A DNA stretch of 64,000 bases, from NCBI GenBank assembly GCA_945887855.1, contig CAMCZP010000001.1:1-64000 (forward strand), given 5' to 3'. Below the pieces are notes generated by a model, which was not told where the DNA came from, ran no database searches, and was given only the letters and a program-made list of their open reading frames with translations. A program made the position numbers and the translations under genes. This DNA comes from Leptospira interrogans serovar Manilae. GTDB taxonomy: Bacteria; Spirochaetota; Leptospiria; Leptospirales; Leptospiraceae. Within the stretch, counting starts at the first letter, position 1. Every line of letters starts with the position of its first letter. Positions 19,828-29,477 of the stretch are shown here, piece after piece.

Positions 19828-20703
19828 ATGAAAATATTATTAATATTATTATCTTTTATTCTTAATTGTGCGGGTGGGATGAATGTAAAAAGTGGAAATT
19901 CGGATAATTCCTTTGTATTTAAGAAAAAGGAGGGATTTAACTCCAATACAAAGAGAGTTTCTACTCTATCTATTTATAACAGAGATACAAAAAAAATAGG
20001 GGATGTCACAGATCTCATATCAAATATTGTGGGTATCACAATTGATACTAAGATTGGTGAGCTCTATGGTGATGCCATAGTAGGTGGAGCTGCTATTAAA
20101 GAAATTGCAACCAAGTTAAAGTTAAAGGATTTTGACAAATCTATCCAAAATTTAATTGAATCCCAACTAGATGGGGTAGCTCTAAATCCAGAAACAAAAA
20201 AGACCTTCAGTACTATCACAGATAAAGGAAAAGTGGATTCACTAGCATTTCCAGTCATCAGCGCAGGTACAGATAAAATCATGAATGGTGATACGGTTGA
20301 GATTTCCTTGATTGTGTTTGATGGAAAATCTACCAATATCCAATATGTGACCAGCAAAGCAAAAATCTCTGCCAAGCCAGAAGATTTAAAACTTTTTGCA
20401 TCTAAGCCGGATCAGGCAAGAGCTAATACCACATCAGTCTTGATAGAAGCTGTAAATAAATTTATGAGTGAAGTTCAAAAGGAAGTAAAGCCTCAGAGTA
20501 TTGTGGCAAGCAATGAGCCAACAAAGGGAGTTTCCCCGCAGGAAGATTCTAAAGAACCCGCAAAATCATCAGAAGTTGTGGAATCCGAAGTAAAAGAAAA
20601 AGAAGCTCTACAACCACTAAACGATTGGTTGGTCAAAAAAGTAAGGATTGGTCTGGGACCTATTGTCCTTGTTTTTACCGGGCTTTTATTTATTCTCCTA
20701 TAA
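19828..20703 (+). CDS. Putative lipoprotein with a hydrophobic C-terminal tail, partner of the TonB receptor
   Basis: A 291-residue protein starting 8 bp after the receptor stop with a strong Shine-Dalgarno (TAGGAG). The N-terminus is a short lipoprotein signal (LNCAGG, Cys near residue 14). The middle is alpha/beta and unassigned, residues of about 215-260 are acidic and Pro/Glu/Lys-rich, and the last 20 residues are hydrophobic (IGLGPIVLVFTGLLFILL). Having both a lipobox and a terminal membrane segment is unusual and could bridge or doubly anchor the protein. Function is unknown. Confidence 0.78.
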   Translation: MKILLILLSFILNCAGGMNVKSGNSDNSFVFKKKEGFNSNTKRVSTLSIYNRDTKKIGDVTDLISNIVGITIDTKIGELYGDAIVGGAAIKEIATKLKLKDFDKSIQNLIESQLDGVALNPETKKTFSTITDKGKVDSLAFPVISAGTDKIMNGDTVEISLIVFDGKSTNIQYVTSKAKISAKPEDLKLFASKPDQARANTTSVLIEAVNKFMSEVQKEVKPQSIVASNEPTKGVSPQEDSKEPAKSSEVVESEVKEKEALQPLNDWLVKKVRIGLGPIVLVFTGLLFILL

Positions 20704-20707
20704 AAAA

Positions 20708-20726
20708 AGCCATCCAATGGATGGCT
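20708..20726 (-). terminator. Hairpin terminator, best suited to the reverse-strand acyltransferase gene
   Basis: AGCCATCC-AAT-GGATGGCT is a perfect 8-bp stem. Read on the reverse strand it is followed by TTTTTTTA, a typical U-tract. On the forward strand the following bases are less T-rich, so forward function is weaker. Confidence 0.75.
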
Positions 20727-20761
20727 TCCCGTTTCATTTTCACCCCGTAAGTCAACTTTTA

Positions 20762-20781
20762 TACCGTCTGAAAAGACGGTA
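20762..20781 (+). terminator. Second hairpin between the convergent genes, with a GAAA tetraloop
   Basis: TACCGTCT-GAAA-AGACGGTA is a perfect 8-bp stem with a stable GNRA-type loop, followed on the forward strand by CTTTCTTTATT. It probably ends forward transcription of the receptor operon. Confidence 0.65.
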
Positions 20782-20787
20782 CTTTCT

Positions 20788-22059
20788 TTATTCCCCTATG
20801 TCGCCAGGGTTTACTAAAGTCTTAGTCATTTTCAAAGATTCATCCAACATAAATTGCATGTTGGTTCGTAGGTCTTTTAATAACTTTTCAGATGTACCAC
20901 GCTTATCTTTTTTATAATCTGCATAGTAAGACGCGAGTGATACTGGTTTGGAAAGATAAACATAAGCTTTTCTTGATTTTCTAGGAGGGAGCCCACCTAG
21001 CATTCTGGGTTTTTTATTGAAGATATAGCTTTCAAATCGAAGGAGCCATTCATAAAAGCGTTCAGGGGATGGATATGCCACAAGGTAGTCTTTTTTAATT
21101 GCTACAAAGTCAAATGCCTTTTCCACTTCCCCTTTAGCCCATGACAATTGGTCTTTGGTAAGTTTTGGAAGTTTTGGATCTTCGTACTTCACACCAATCA
21201 TTTCTATAATAGCTATCAACTGTCGGAGTTTCATGATAGCATCTTGGTCTTTTTTATAATCTTTGATTCCTAATTTATCAGCTACATTGTCGAGGATAGC
21301 GTGTCGTACCCTTCCCACTCTAAAATCGAAATCTTTATCATCTTTAACGGAAACATTGTACATACTTTCTGCATGTTGTAAGATGTTTCTGCCTACAGTT
21401 AAGAATCTACGTAAGAGATTTTTGTTGCCTGGATCAATTTCGAATTTTTTTTCAATTTTTTTAAGGCTTTCCGAAAGGTGTTCACTCAATTCTTCTGCAG
21501 TACCGTTGAATACATATTTCATAAATGCTGGGAGAATTTTGATGTCTGCATTTGGGTCCAGCTTGATGGCATCTTCATAAGCCCAAAGTGCAATTTGTAC
21601 GACACCTTGTTGGAATGGCATAAGGTTATCGTTTTCACCACTGGTAGGTTCCCCTTCTGGGTATAAAACTAGCTTCCCTTCGGGTGCAGCTAGAGTGGAT
21701 CTTGCAGTTTTTAAGGATTCTCTATCATTGATCCCGGCAATAATGGAGAATGCTCCAATGTTAGAAAGTAGTTTTCCAGTCAAACCAAAGTCCCAATCAA
21801 AGACCTGTCTGGATCCCATATATCGAAAACGGGTTCCCATCATGTTGGCAATTTGGTATGTGACAGGTGGTTCTGCAGTGGTGGGGTGATTAGAAAAGAA
21901 GAGCATCCTCTCTGATTTCATGGACTTGAGTAGTTCCACATCCTCCGGTTTCATTACAATTTCGTCTATATTTTGAACTGCTTTCAGTGCAATCCAATAT
22001 ATTGTGTCTACAAGCCAATGGAGAAAGGGGTTATTTTTTGCTGGGATAAATGCTTTCAT
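20788..22059 (-). CDS. 1-acylglycerol-3-phosphate acyltransferase (PlsC)-like protein
   Basis: A 423-residue member of the lysophospholipid acyltransferase superfamily, longer than classical PlsC (about 240). Motifs are FFSNHPTTAEPP near residue 55 (the NHx4D block with Glu in place of Asp), MGSRQVFDWDFG and GAFSIIAGINDRES (block II-like), and YPEGEPTSGEND near 135 (block III). The C-terminal 250 residues are helical and unassigned. It probably acylates a glycerolipid or related lipid at the inner membrane. The Glu substitution is tolerated in some relatives, but the activity is unproven. Confidence 0.82.
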   Translation of the reverse strand: MKAFIPAKNNPFLHWLVDTIYWIALKAVQNIDEIVMKPEDVELLKSMKSERMLFFSNHPTTAEPPVTYQIANMMGTRFRYMGSRQVFDWDFGLTGKLLSNIGAFSIIAGINDRESLKTARSTLAAPEGKLVLYPEGEPTSGENDNLMPFQQGVVQIALWAYEDAIKLDPNADIKILPAFMKYVFNGTAEELSEHLSESLKKIEKKFEIDPGNKNLLRRFLTVGRNILQHAESMYNVSVKDDKDFDFRVGRVRHAILDNVADKLGIKDYKKDQDAIMKLRQLIAIIEMIGVKYEDPKLPKLTKDQLSWAKGEVEKAFDFVAIKKDYLVAYPSPERFYEWLLRFESYIFNKKPRMLGGLPPRKSRKAYVYLSKPVSLASYYADYKKDKRGTSEKLLKDLRTNMQFMLDESLKMTKTLVNPGDIGE

Positions 22060-22180
22060 TTTAGTTTCACCTCAAAACACCAATACTCTAGAAATAGGAA
22101 TTTTTTCGTCAAGTTCTAAAAAGAATACCCATTGGAATTTTCATTTTTAGACTGGTTCTAATTTACTATGGAGCAAAATT

Positions 22181-24682
22181 TTGAAAATTTCCATATTCCT
22201 CATTTATAAGAAATACATAAATTTATTTATAAATACTGGCTTATTGCTTCTATTGATACCTCTGTTACACTGTCAGAAATATATTTCTAAACCCACTCCC
22301 AAGCTTACCAATGGAGTTTTGGATCTAAGGGAGTGGGATATTCGGAAAGAAAAGGTGTTTGAAATCACTGGTGATTATATCTTTTATCCAAATTATCTTT
22401 TGATTAAAAATGATGAGGATCCAAGCCTTGAACCATCGGAAGGATGTTTTTTTGACAGTGGAGATAGCAAAGATGATTTTGAATGCAATGGATATGTCAT
22501 CCCCCAAACAAGTCTGGATCTCTTAGAGAATAAGATAAAGGGATACAATGTTGATATTCCCCATAGATGGAAGGACAAGCAATACGGAAATCAAACTCTC
22601 ACAGCAAAGGGGGTTGGATTGTATAGAATACAATTTCAAGTCCAAGAACCCACCAAACTTTCTTTTACATCCGAACCAGATTTCTCACTTATTTCCTACC
22701 GACTTTGGCTAAAATCAGGAAATAGAATAAGCCTAATCCAAAAGAGCGGTCATCCGACCCCCACACCACAAGGTATGCGCTCACATAGCATCCCTGTGTT
22801 TGTCACAGAAGTGATCTCGGATGGCGATGAGCTACTTCTGGAGATAGCCAACTGGGAGAATAGAGTGGGGGGATTAAAGTCCGGTATTTTTATTGGGAAT
22901 CCTAGAGAAGTATCAAATTTTCGGGACATTGCCATCTGGAGTTCCCTAGTGATTTTTGGATTGAATACAATGGCTGGCTTGTATCACTTTTTTCTTTTTA
23001 TACTTCGTCCTTCCAATCGTTATACACTTTGGTTTGGAGTATTTTGTGTGGTGATTGGTATGAGAGTTTTGGTAATTTCTAAGCCAATCCAAATATATTT
23101 CCCTGATATGAATGCATTTTCATTTTTGTTAAAATTAGAGTATCTTACCATGACTGGTTCTATGGCTATCTTTATTGTGTATATCAAGGAAGTACTAGAA
23201 AATAAAATATTCTATCCATGGTATTACGTTGTAATGTTTATCTCTATCTTTAGTTCATTTGTTATAATTATTACTGATACATTTACTTTTACAAATCTCC
23301 TCACATATTTTCAATTGGGATTATTGGTAGGTTTGCTTTGGATTGCATTTGAGGTGATCAAGCACTCCTTTTTTAAAATCCCAAACAATGCAAGAAATAA
23401 ATATATTTCTAGATCGATTACCTATGTATCAATAATATTTATCTCCTCTATTGTTCATGACTTACTGATGTACCAAGGGTTTCTCAGAAGTGTCGAGCTT
23501 ACAGCCTATGGTTTGGTTTTATTCTTATTGGGCCAAGGGGTTGTGATTGCGCGTGTGAATGCAAAAGCCTGGTCTAACAGCGAGCATCTTTCCACAAATT
23601 TACAAAAAGAAGTAGAGCTCAGAACTATAGATTACAAGGAGCAAAAAGAAATTGCTGAAAAAGCATTTATCAATCTAAAGGAATCTCAAGATAAACTAAT
23701 CCTTGCAGAAAAACAGGCAACTCTAAACCAAATTATAACCAACATATCACATGAGTTAAATACTCCTTTAGGTGCAATACAGGCTACTTCTGAAAGCCTA
23801 AGAAATTCAATACTTAACCTACAATCACTCCTAAAAAATTATATTGAAAATATGGGTACTATCCAATATCCTATAGATTTAGAAAGTATTTTTAAAATAC
23901 TAAATCATATTAGTATAAACTCAAATTCTAATATTCTAACAACACGTGATCACAGAAGATTACAAAAAGAATTAAAAGAAGAACTTAAATTATTTACTTC
24001 TAAAAATCAACTAAATGAAATCAATAGCATAGAAAACCTTTCCGTTCTAATTTTAGAGGCAGGTTTACAAAATATTTATAAAGAGTATTCAAATATACTA
24101 AAAACCCAAAATGCAGGTATTTTAGAATTTTTTATTGAATACAATGGGTTATTATTGAAGGCAAATTTATTCAAATCCTCTTCTGAGAAAATGTTTAAGA
24201 CTGTAACTATGATACGATCTTTGCTACCAGATAGAGAAGAGATCGTCAGAGACAACTTAGATTTAGTTTCCATTATAAAAGAATCTATTGAAATTTATTC
24301 GAATAGAATCCAAGTAGGCATTCATCTCCATCTAGATTTCCAAGAATTTCCAATTGTAGCAGGAACTTCCCTCGAATACAAACAAGTATTTGCCAACATT
24401 ATTTTAAATGCCATACAGGCTGTCGAGAATAGTGTTGATAAAAATATTTATATTAAAACTTTTTTGCAAGATAATAAAATTGTAGTTGAAGTAGAAGATT
24501 CCGGAGTAGGTATTTCAGAAGAAAATCAAAGTAAAATATTCCAACCTATGTTTACAACACGTCAACATGCAGAGGGTAGTGGATTAGGGTTGTATATATC
24601 CCAAAGAAATTTGAACAAATATGGATACAAACTAAGCTTTGAGTCTAATCCTGGAAAAACAAAATTTTGGATTGATATATGA
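22181..24682 (+). CDS. Seven-TM sensor histidine kinase (7TMR-DISM type)
   Basis: An 833-residue kinase. A TTG start lies behind GGAG; a signal anchor ends in LLHC, and an extracytoplasmic beta-rich domain (about 40-250, DISMED2-like) precedes about seven membrane passes (about 255-475). Next come a coiled coil, the H-box ISHELNTPLGAI (His near 523), an unusually long helical stretch, the N-box NIILNAIQAVENS, the G1 box EDSGVGI and the G2 box GSGLGLYIS. No receiver domain is fused and no response regulator adjoins. Its end overlaps or abuts the start of a TonB-dependent receptor, so sensing and uptake appear linked. Confidence 0.92.
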   Translation: MKISIFLIYKKYINLFINTGLLLLLIPLLHCQKYISKPTPKLTNGVLDLREWDIRKEKVFEITGDYIFYPNYLLIKNDEDPSLEPSEGCFFDSGDSKDDFECNGYVIPQTSLDLLENKIKGYNVDIPHRWKDKQYGNQTLTAKGVGLYRIQFQVQEPTKLSFTSEPDFSLISYRLWLKSGNRISLIQKSGHPTPTPQGMRSHSIPVFVTEVISDGDELLLEIANWENRVGGLKSGIFIGNPREVSNFRDIAIWSSLVIFGLNTMAGLYHFFLFILRPSNRYTLWFGVFCVVIGMRVLVISKPIQIYFPDMNAFSFLLKLEYLTMTGSMAIFIVYIKEVLENKIFYPWYYVVMFISIFSSFVIIITDTFTFTNLLTYFQLGLLVGLLWIAFEVIKHSFFKIPNNARNKYISRSITYVSIIFISSIVHDLLMYQGFLRSVELTAYGLVLFLLGQGVVIARVNAKAWSNSEHLSTNLQKEVELRTIDYKEQKEIAEKAFINLKESQDKLILAEKQATLNQIITNISHELNTPLGAIQATSESLRNSILNLQSLLKNYIENMGTIQYPIDLESIFKILNHISINSNSNILTTRDHRRLQKELKEELKLFTSKNQLNEINSIENLSVLILEAGLQNIYKEYSNILKTQNAGILEFFIEYNGLLLKANLFKSSSEKMFKTVTMIRSLLPDREEIVRDNLDLVSIIKESIEIYSNRIQVGIHLHLDFQEFPIVAGTSLEYKQVFANIILNAIQAVENSVDKNIYIKTFLQDNKIVVEVEDSGVGISEENQSKIFQPMFTTRQHAEGSGLGLYISQRNLNKYGYKLSFESNPGKTKFWIDI

Positions 24683-24683
24683 G

Positions 24684-27323
24684 TTGGAAATTTTTTTTTG
24701 TTTTTTTGCTTTTATCTACAATCTGGGTGCAGAAAAAATTGAGGTACAAATAAGACTCTTAGAAAAACCAGGAAACATCCCATTATCTAAAGTTCAGATC
24801 ACAATTCAAAAGGCTGGTGTAATTGTCATCACTAGCATAGATGGAAGTTCTAAATTCAGTCTTCCCGAACCAGGGTATTATACAATAAAGGCTATTATTA
24901 AAAATAATATAGAAACTTGGAATAAGGAATTTTCCTATAACAACCAGGAAATTATTCTTTACTCAAATAATAAAGAACTCTCGGGGATAGTTGTTGCAGG
25001 GGAAAAGGATAAGCAAAAAATTTCTACCTATACTTTAACACAGGAAGAAATCAAACGATTACCCGGTACTGGAGGTGACTCTTTAAAAGCAATCCAAACC
25101 TTGCCCGGAATTGTAATTGGTTTGCCTATTGGAACCAATCCTACTTTTGTGACTAGTAATACAGCAAATCCATTCAATGCAAATCCATATTCCAATAGCG
25201 AACGTGGAGATTTTTCTTTGCGTGGAGGTGGGACGAGAAATAACCAATATTATTTTGATGGTTTTCCTCTCCCTTATGTATTTCACTTGGGAAATCAATC
25301 TTCAGTTCTAAATAATAATGTTATCAAATCCTTTGATATATATACAGGGGGATATTCTGCTAAGTATGGATATGCTACAGGTGGAATAATTGCAATTGAA
25401 GGTGTAGATAAAATTGATAGACCAAAGACAATTATAAATTCAAGTATTCTCTTCAGTGATGGATATGTTCAGGCACCCATTGGCAATGGGTTTAGTTTTC
25501 TTGCAGGAGCCAGAAAAAACTATCCCAATTTGGTATACCTCAAAGCATTTCCACAAACTATCCCTGATGATGCAAAGTATGCAAGCTATTCTGATTTCCA
25601 GGTAAAACTTTTTTGGGATATAAACAGTAACAATAGAATTACAGTTCAAAGTTTTGGATCCAGAGATCTACAAGCATACACAAGAGCTGTTGCAGATTTA
25701 GAAAGTTCTGAGAGGAAAGACTCAAGACCGCCAGTAGGTCTAAATAGAAGTTTTAGAACAGATGGAGTGCGGTACATTTTTAAAACAAATAAATGGCGTA
25801 ATACATTATCCTATTCCAAATCTGCGTTTAAAGAATTTTTTGAATTGAAAGTTTCAAATCCTTTAACAGCAGAAACTATATTCGGATTTAATAATATAAC
25901 TTTAGACCAAATAATATTTATTGATAATAAAATTGAAGGAGAGATCATTGATGATCTCTTAAAAGTTGAAGCGGGTGTTCAATATAGAGAGCGACAAATA
26001 GATTTAAAAGCAGGTGATGTCGCATCTTCAAATGCAAATTTTTTTAATCAATTTGATAGCATCATTGATCAAAGTCCCGCACTTAGATCCATCTTTGACG
26101 GAGATAGAATTAAAATTAAAGAAATGAGTGGATACTCGGAATTAGTATTTCGAAAGTATGGTTTTAAAATTAATCCTGGAGTACGACTTGATACCTATCA
26201 GAAAACAGGGGAATCTAACTTACAGCCGAGGTTCAATTCCAGTTATACAATTGAAAAAACAAAGACTAGTATCATTGGTAGCAATGGTATTCACTATAAC
26301 ACTCCCACCTTAGTCCAACAAGCATCAAAGGTTGCAGGGAATCCAAATTTATTTATGGAAAGGGCTGAGCATAATTCAGTAGGATTCATCCAAGAAATAT
26401 CTAATCTATGGAATGTAAAAGTAGAGGGTTTTAAAAATATATTTTCAAATATAATAGTAAATGATCAATTTGCTATTGATCCATATTCATTGAACAATGA
26501 GCCAAGAACTTTATTGCGTAGACCCGATGATGCAATTCAAAATCCTTTGGTAGCTAGAAATTTAAATTACTCCAATAGTGGATATGGAACATCAGAGGGT
26601 GTAGAAGTCTTTCTTAGAAAAGAAAGGGATCCGAGAACAAATGTTGGTTGGTTTGGGTGGATTTCCTATACAAACTCTATCACTAAGCGAATCAATAACC
26701 AAGCCCGTCTTACAAGTGATGAAAGAACTAGACGTTCTATAGAAAATGGTGCTAGAGACTTAGTGTACCAAACTAAAGTAGGAACTAATTATCTAAACTA
26801 TTACAATGATAACCAATACGAATTTATTTATAACAATGATAGAAAAGAGCTATATGATCTAGATAGAACACATGTTCTCAATCTAGTTTTTGGTTATAAA
26901 TGGCAAGAAAACTGGCAGATAGGTTTTCGCTTTAGATATTTTTCAGGTACACCCTATACACCAATCATAGATTCTACAAAAGCAACACAAGCAGCACAGG
27001 GTGGGGTGGTATTCAATCTTCCAAAATATGCAGATGCGTTCAATAGTGACAGGTTTCGTCCCTACCACCAATTAGATGTTAGGATTGATAAATTTTTACC
27101 CTATGAATGGGGATACCTAAACGTATATGTTGATTTCATAAATTTATATGGAAGACGAAATGAAATTGGAGAAACTTTTAGTAATTTCACCCAGTACGAC
27201 AGATATAAAAATCCTTCACCAATTATAGACACAGTCAACTCTCCATACATTCAAACTGTCAGACAGGGTGGAAATTTAGTATTCTTGCCTTTGATTAACT
27301 TTGGAATGGAGGTGAAATTTTGA
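24684..27323 (+). CDS. TonB-dependent outer-membrane receptor
   Basis: The start is taken as TTG 24684, one base after the kinase stop, because it begins a compact signal peptide (MEIFFCFFAFIYNLGA); the frame is open to TTG 24639 inside the kinase gene, which is the alternative. After a carboxypeptidase-regulatory-like domain comes the plug (GDFSLRGGGTRNNQYYFDGF, then YTGGYSAKYGYATGG), followed by a beta-barrel ending in LINFGMEVKF. The substrate is unknown. It is coupled to the kinase upstream and overlaps the lipoprotein downstream. Confidence 0.92.
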   Translation: MEIFFCFFAFIYNLGAEKIEVQIRLLEKPGNIPLSKVQITIQKAGVIVITSIDGSSKFSLPEPGYYTIKAIIKNNIETWNKEFSYNNQEIILYSNNKELSGIVVAGEKDKQKISTYTLTQEEIKRLPGTGGDSLKAIQTLPGIVIGLPIGTNPTFVTSNTANPFNANPYSNSERGDFSLRGGGTRNNQYYFDGFPLPYVFHLGNQSSVLNNNVIKSFDIYTGGYSAKYGYATGGIIAIEGVDKIDRPKTIINSSILFSDGYVQAPIGNGFSFLAGARKNYPNLVYLKAFPQTIPDDAKYASYSDFQVKLFWDINSNNRITVQSFGSRDLQAYTRAVADLESSERKDSRPPVGLNRSFRTDGVRYIFKTNKWRNTLSYSKSAFKEFFELKVSNPLTAETIFGFNNITLDQIIFIDNKIEGEIIDDLLKVEAGVQYRERQIDLKAGDVASSNANFFNQFDSIIDQSPALRSIFDGDRIKIKEMSGYSELVFRKYGFKINPGVRLDTYQKTGESNLQPRFNSSYTIEKTKTSIIGSNGIHYNTPTLVQQASKVAGNPNLFMERAEHNSVGFIQEISNLWNVKVEGFKNIFSNIIVNDQFAIDPYSLNNEPRTLLRRPDDAIQNPLVARNLNYSNSGYGTSEGVEVFLRKERDPRTNVGWFGWISYTNSITKRINNQARLTSDERTRRSIENGARDLVYQTKVGTNYLNYYNDNQYEFIYNNDRKELYDLDRTHVLNLVFGYKWQENWQIGFRFRYFSGTPYTPIIDSTKATQAAQGGVVFNLPKYADAFNSDRFRPYHQLDVRIDKFLPYEWGYLNVYVDFINLYGRRNEIGETFSNFTQYDRYKNPSPIIDTVNSPYIQTVRQGGNLVFLPLINFGMEVKF

Positions 27324-28081
27324 AAAGATTACATTTAATAAGTTTATTATTGACGTTCCTGCAAAGAGTCAGTTTTTGCAAATTTATTCGCAACAATCTT
27401 AGGCTTTTTCCTACCTACCGGCGGAAAAAGATAGTAATTGCAGTTGCATCATTATTTCTAATTCTGTATTGTAATAATGAGCAGTCAAATCTCCAAGATG
27501 AGAAGAGTGTTCAGGATTACAAAACCATATTATTTTTAAACACTTATCTGAATAGCGGGGAATGTTTACGACAGGAAACTACATCAGCTTCAAAAATATA
27601 TACCTGCTCTAAATTACAAAAAATAAGCTGTAGTACAAATACATTAATCACCACATCTGGAGAATTAATAAAAATTAAAAATGACACTGCAACTATTATA
27701 AAAAAATCACCTGAATGTACGGAAAGCTCAGTTGCTTTATTAAAGGTAACCCAGAGTTCAAATACTGAAATTTCAACTATTAAATCCAATAATGTTTTCA
27801 CTTCCATAGAATCATGCAGCGGTTTAAATTTATCTAACACGAATAAATTAACATCAAACGACCAGACTATATTTTTAAATTCTACAAGAGGGAAAATAGG
27901 ATTAGTCGCATATGTAAATTCTAAAAGTATATTTTTTAAAACAAAAGCAGAAAATTGTCTATTGAACCAATTTTCAGAATCAGAAAGATTGTTAATCGAA
28001 GAAGTGTCTACAGGTGTTAAAGTTAAAGAAGTATCTTGCACCGAAGTGAAAGATACTAAAACTTGTGGAATAAGTTTATAA
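27320..28081 (+). CDS. Cys-containing putative lipoprotein whose signal peptide carries an inserted palindromic element
   Basis: A 253-residue protein from a TTG start overlapping the receptor stop. The N-terminus is split: MKRLHLISLLL is followed by about 33 residues encoded by the repeat at 27352-27453 and then LFLILYC-NNE, a lipobox-like end. Removing the insert would restore an ordinary lipoprotein signal. The mature part has about ten Cys in pairs (for example YTCSKLQKISC) and no known domain. Frame is kept through the element. With the insert, RRKKIVIAVASLFLILYC could serve as a new signal, so export may be preserved. Confidence 0.75.
   Translation: MKRLHLISLLLTFLQRVSFCKFIRNNLRLFPTYRRKKIVIAVASLFLILYCNNEQSNLQDEKSVQDYKTILFLNTYLNSGECLRQETTSASKIYTCSKLQKISCSTNTLITTSGELIKIKNDTATIIKKSPECTESSVALLKVTQSSNTEISTIKSNNVFTSIESCSGLNLSNTNKLTSNDQTIFLNSTRGKIGLVAYVNSKSIFFKTKAENCLLNQFSESERLLIEEVSTGVKVKEVSCTEVKDTKTCGISL
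27352..27453 (+). repeat. In-frame palindromic repeat element, copy A
   Basis: A stretch of 102 bp that aligns without gaps to 33862-33963 with 12 mismatches by my count. It contains a 5' hairpin (TGCAAAGA / TTTTTGCA) and a 3' hairpin around CCGGCGGAAAAAG, the second weakened by changes relative to copy B. It encodes T-F-L-Q-R-V-S-F-C at its 5' end and RRKKIVIAVAS at its 3' end. It lies inside the signal peptide region of the host gene, in the same frame as copy B. Confidence 0.85.
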
Positions 28082-28082
28082 A

Positions 28083-29468
28083 TTAATTTCCCATACTTCC
28101 ATTTTTTAAATTAGGTAGTAGTACGATATCCACTCTCCTATTCATACTTCTATTTTGTTCTGAAGAATTTGTTTTTATGGGGTTAAATTCTCCATTTCCT
28201 ACAGCAGCAAAATTTTTCTCTGGAATAGATGTTCTGGTAAGTATATATCGTAGTACAGAAAGAGCTCTATAGGTTGAAAGTTCCCAATTGTCTTTGTATT
28301 TTCCTCCACGTATGGGCAAATTATCTGTATTTCCTTCAATATATATTTTTCTATCTTTGTATTGGTTTAGGACAGATATAATTTTATTTAATGTTTTATT
28401 ACCAGACTTTTTTAACTCTCCATTGCCGAGATCAAATGTAATTCTATCATATACATTTATAATAACTCTACCTTTTTCCTGGGTGATATTCATATCACCG
28501 TTTCCAATTTCATCTTTTAGTTTTTCTTCTAGCTCTTTCTTTGTGAGAGAGGAAGCTTTTTCTAATTGTTCCTTGAGCTTTGTATTTTCCACGGTTAGCT
28601 CTTGTTCTCTTTCTCGTAAACGGGCTAATTGGATTGTAAATTGATTTAATTTTCGGTTGTACTCAGATTGAAGTTGCTCTGCTTGCTCTTCTAGTTTTTT
28701 TGAAAGAAAATCTTTTTCAGATTTTTGTACTAATTCTAAGTCAGATGTAAGTCGCTTTATTTCAGCTTGGAGATTGAGATTTTCCTCTTTAAGTGCTTTG
28801 ACTTCTTGGGGAGTAAGCATTCTTTCTAGATTTGTGGAGAGCATTAAATTATCGTAATCACTAGGATTTGTAGTACGATCACCTTTTTTAGCAACAGTAT
28901 TTTCTTTCAATGATTCATAATCAGAACTCAATGCCTTGTACTTATCTTCTAAGGCCTTTTTTTCTTTTTCAAGTTGTTCAATCATTTCTAATGCAGCTGA
29001 TCTTTCCTCAGATTTTCTAGAGTTTTCTTCCAGTTTCTTGGAGATTTCTGCTTTTTCTTCTTTTAACTCCTGTAAACTACTTTCGTATCGATCTTTAGAA
29101 GATTCCAACTCTTCCATCTTCTCATTGATCTCTGAAATTCTTCTATCTGTGATCATAGAAAAAGCAGCTTTAGACTCTTTTGTATTGTAGAGTTCTACCT
29201 CAAGAGCAACTAGCCTAGCTCTGAGTACTTCATTTTCTCTCTTTATCGCAGCACTTTCTTGTAAAAATTGTTCTTTGGAATCTTGGAATTCTTTTTCGGA
29301 TTGTTTCTTTTTCTTAAGCAATTCTCTATATTCAGATCTATAGTAAAACCAATCATTTGCTTCGTCTTCCACTTTAGATTCAGAGTTAAGAGGATTGAGA
29401 TACAGAAGGATAAATAGTTGGATAAGTACCAATCTACTTAAAAAGATATGGTTAAAAAGAAAATTCAT
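28083..29468 (-). CDS. OmpA-domain protein with a long coiled coil
   Basis: A 461-residue protein: N-terminal signal or anchor (about 8-28), a very long Glu/Lys-rich coiled coil (about 45-310), and a C-terminal OmpA/MotB peptidoglycan-binding domain (YIEGNTDNLPIRGG, NWELSTYRALSVLRY, NRSMNRRVDIVLLP). It probably tethers the envelope to peptidoglycan. It lies 9 bp after its paralogue on the same strand and is likely co-transcribed with it. Confidence 0.88.
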   Translation of the reverse strand: MNFLFNHIFLSRLVLIQLFILLYLNPLNSESKVEDEANDWFYYRSEYRELLKKKKQSEKEFQDSKEQFLQESAAIKRENEVLRARLVALEVELYNTKESKAAFSMITDRRISEINEKMEELESSKDRYESSLQELKEEKAEISKKLEENSRKSEERSAALEMIEQLEKEKKALEDKYKALSSDYESLKENTVAKKGDRTTNPSDYDNLMLSTNLERMLTPQEVKALKEENLNLQAEIKRLTSDLELVQKSEKDFLSKKLEEQAEQLQSEYNRKLNQFTIQLARLREREQELTVENTKLKEQLEKASSLTKKELEEKLKDEIGNGDMNITQEKGRVIINVYDRITFDLGNGELKKSGNKTLNKIISVLNQYKDRKIYIEGNTDNLPIRGGKYKDNWELSTYRALSVLRYILTRTSIPEKNFAAVGNGEFNPIKTNSSEQNRSMNRRVDIVLLPNLKNGSMGN

Positions 29469-29477
29469 TCGGTATTC

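Noticed and set aside
27352..27453. Insertion sequence or transposase remnant
   Set aside because: The element is only 102 bp, has no target-site duplication I can see and no transposase frame; it is better described as a palindromic repeat.
27544..28041. 165-codon reverse frame opposite the Cys-rich lipoprotein
   Set aside because: No signal or domain; the forward frame has a signal peptide and is coupled to the receptor operon.
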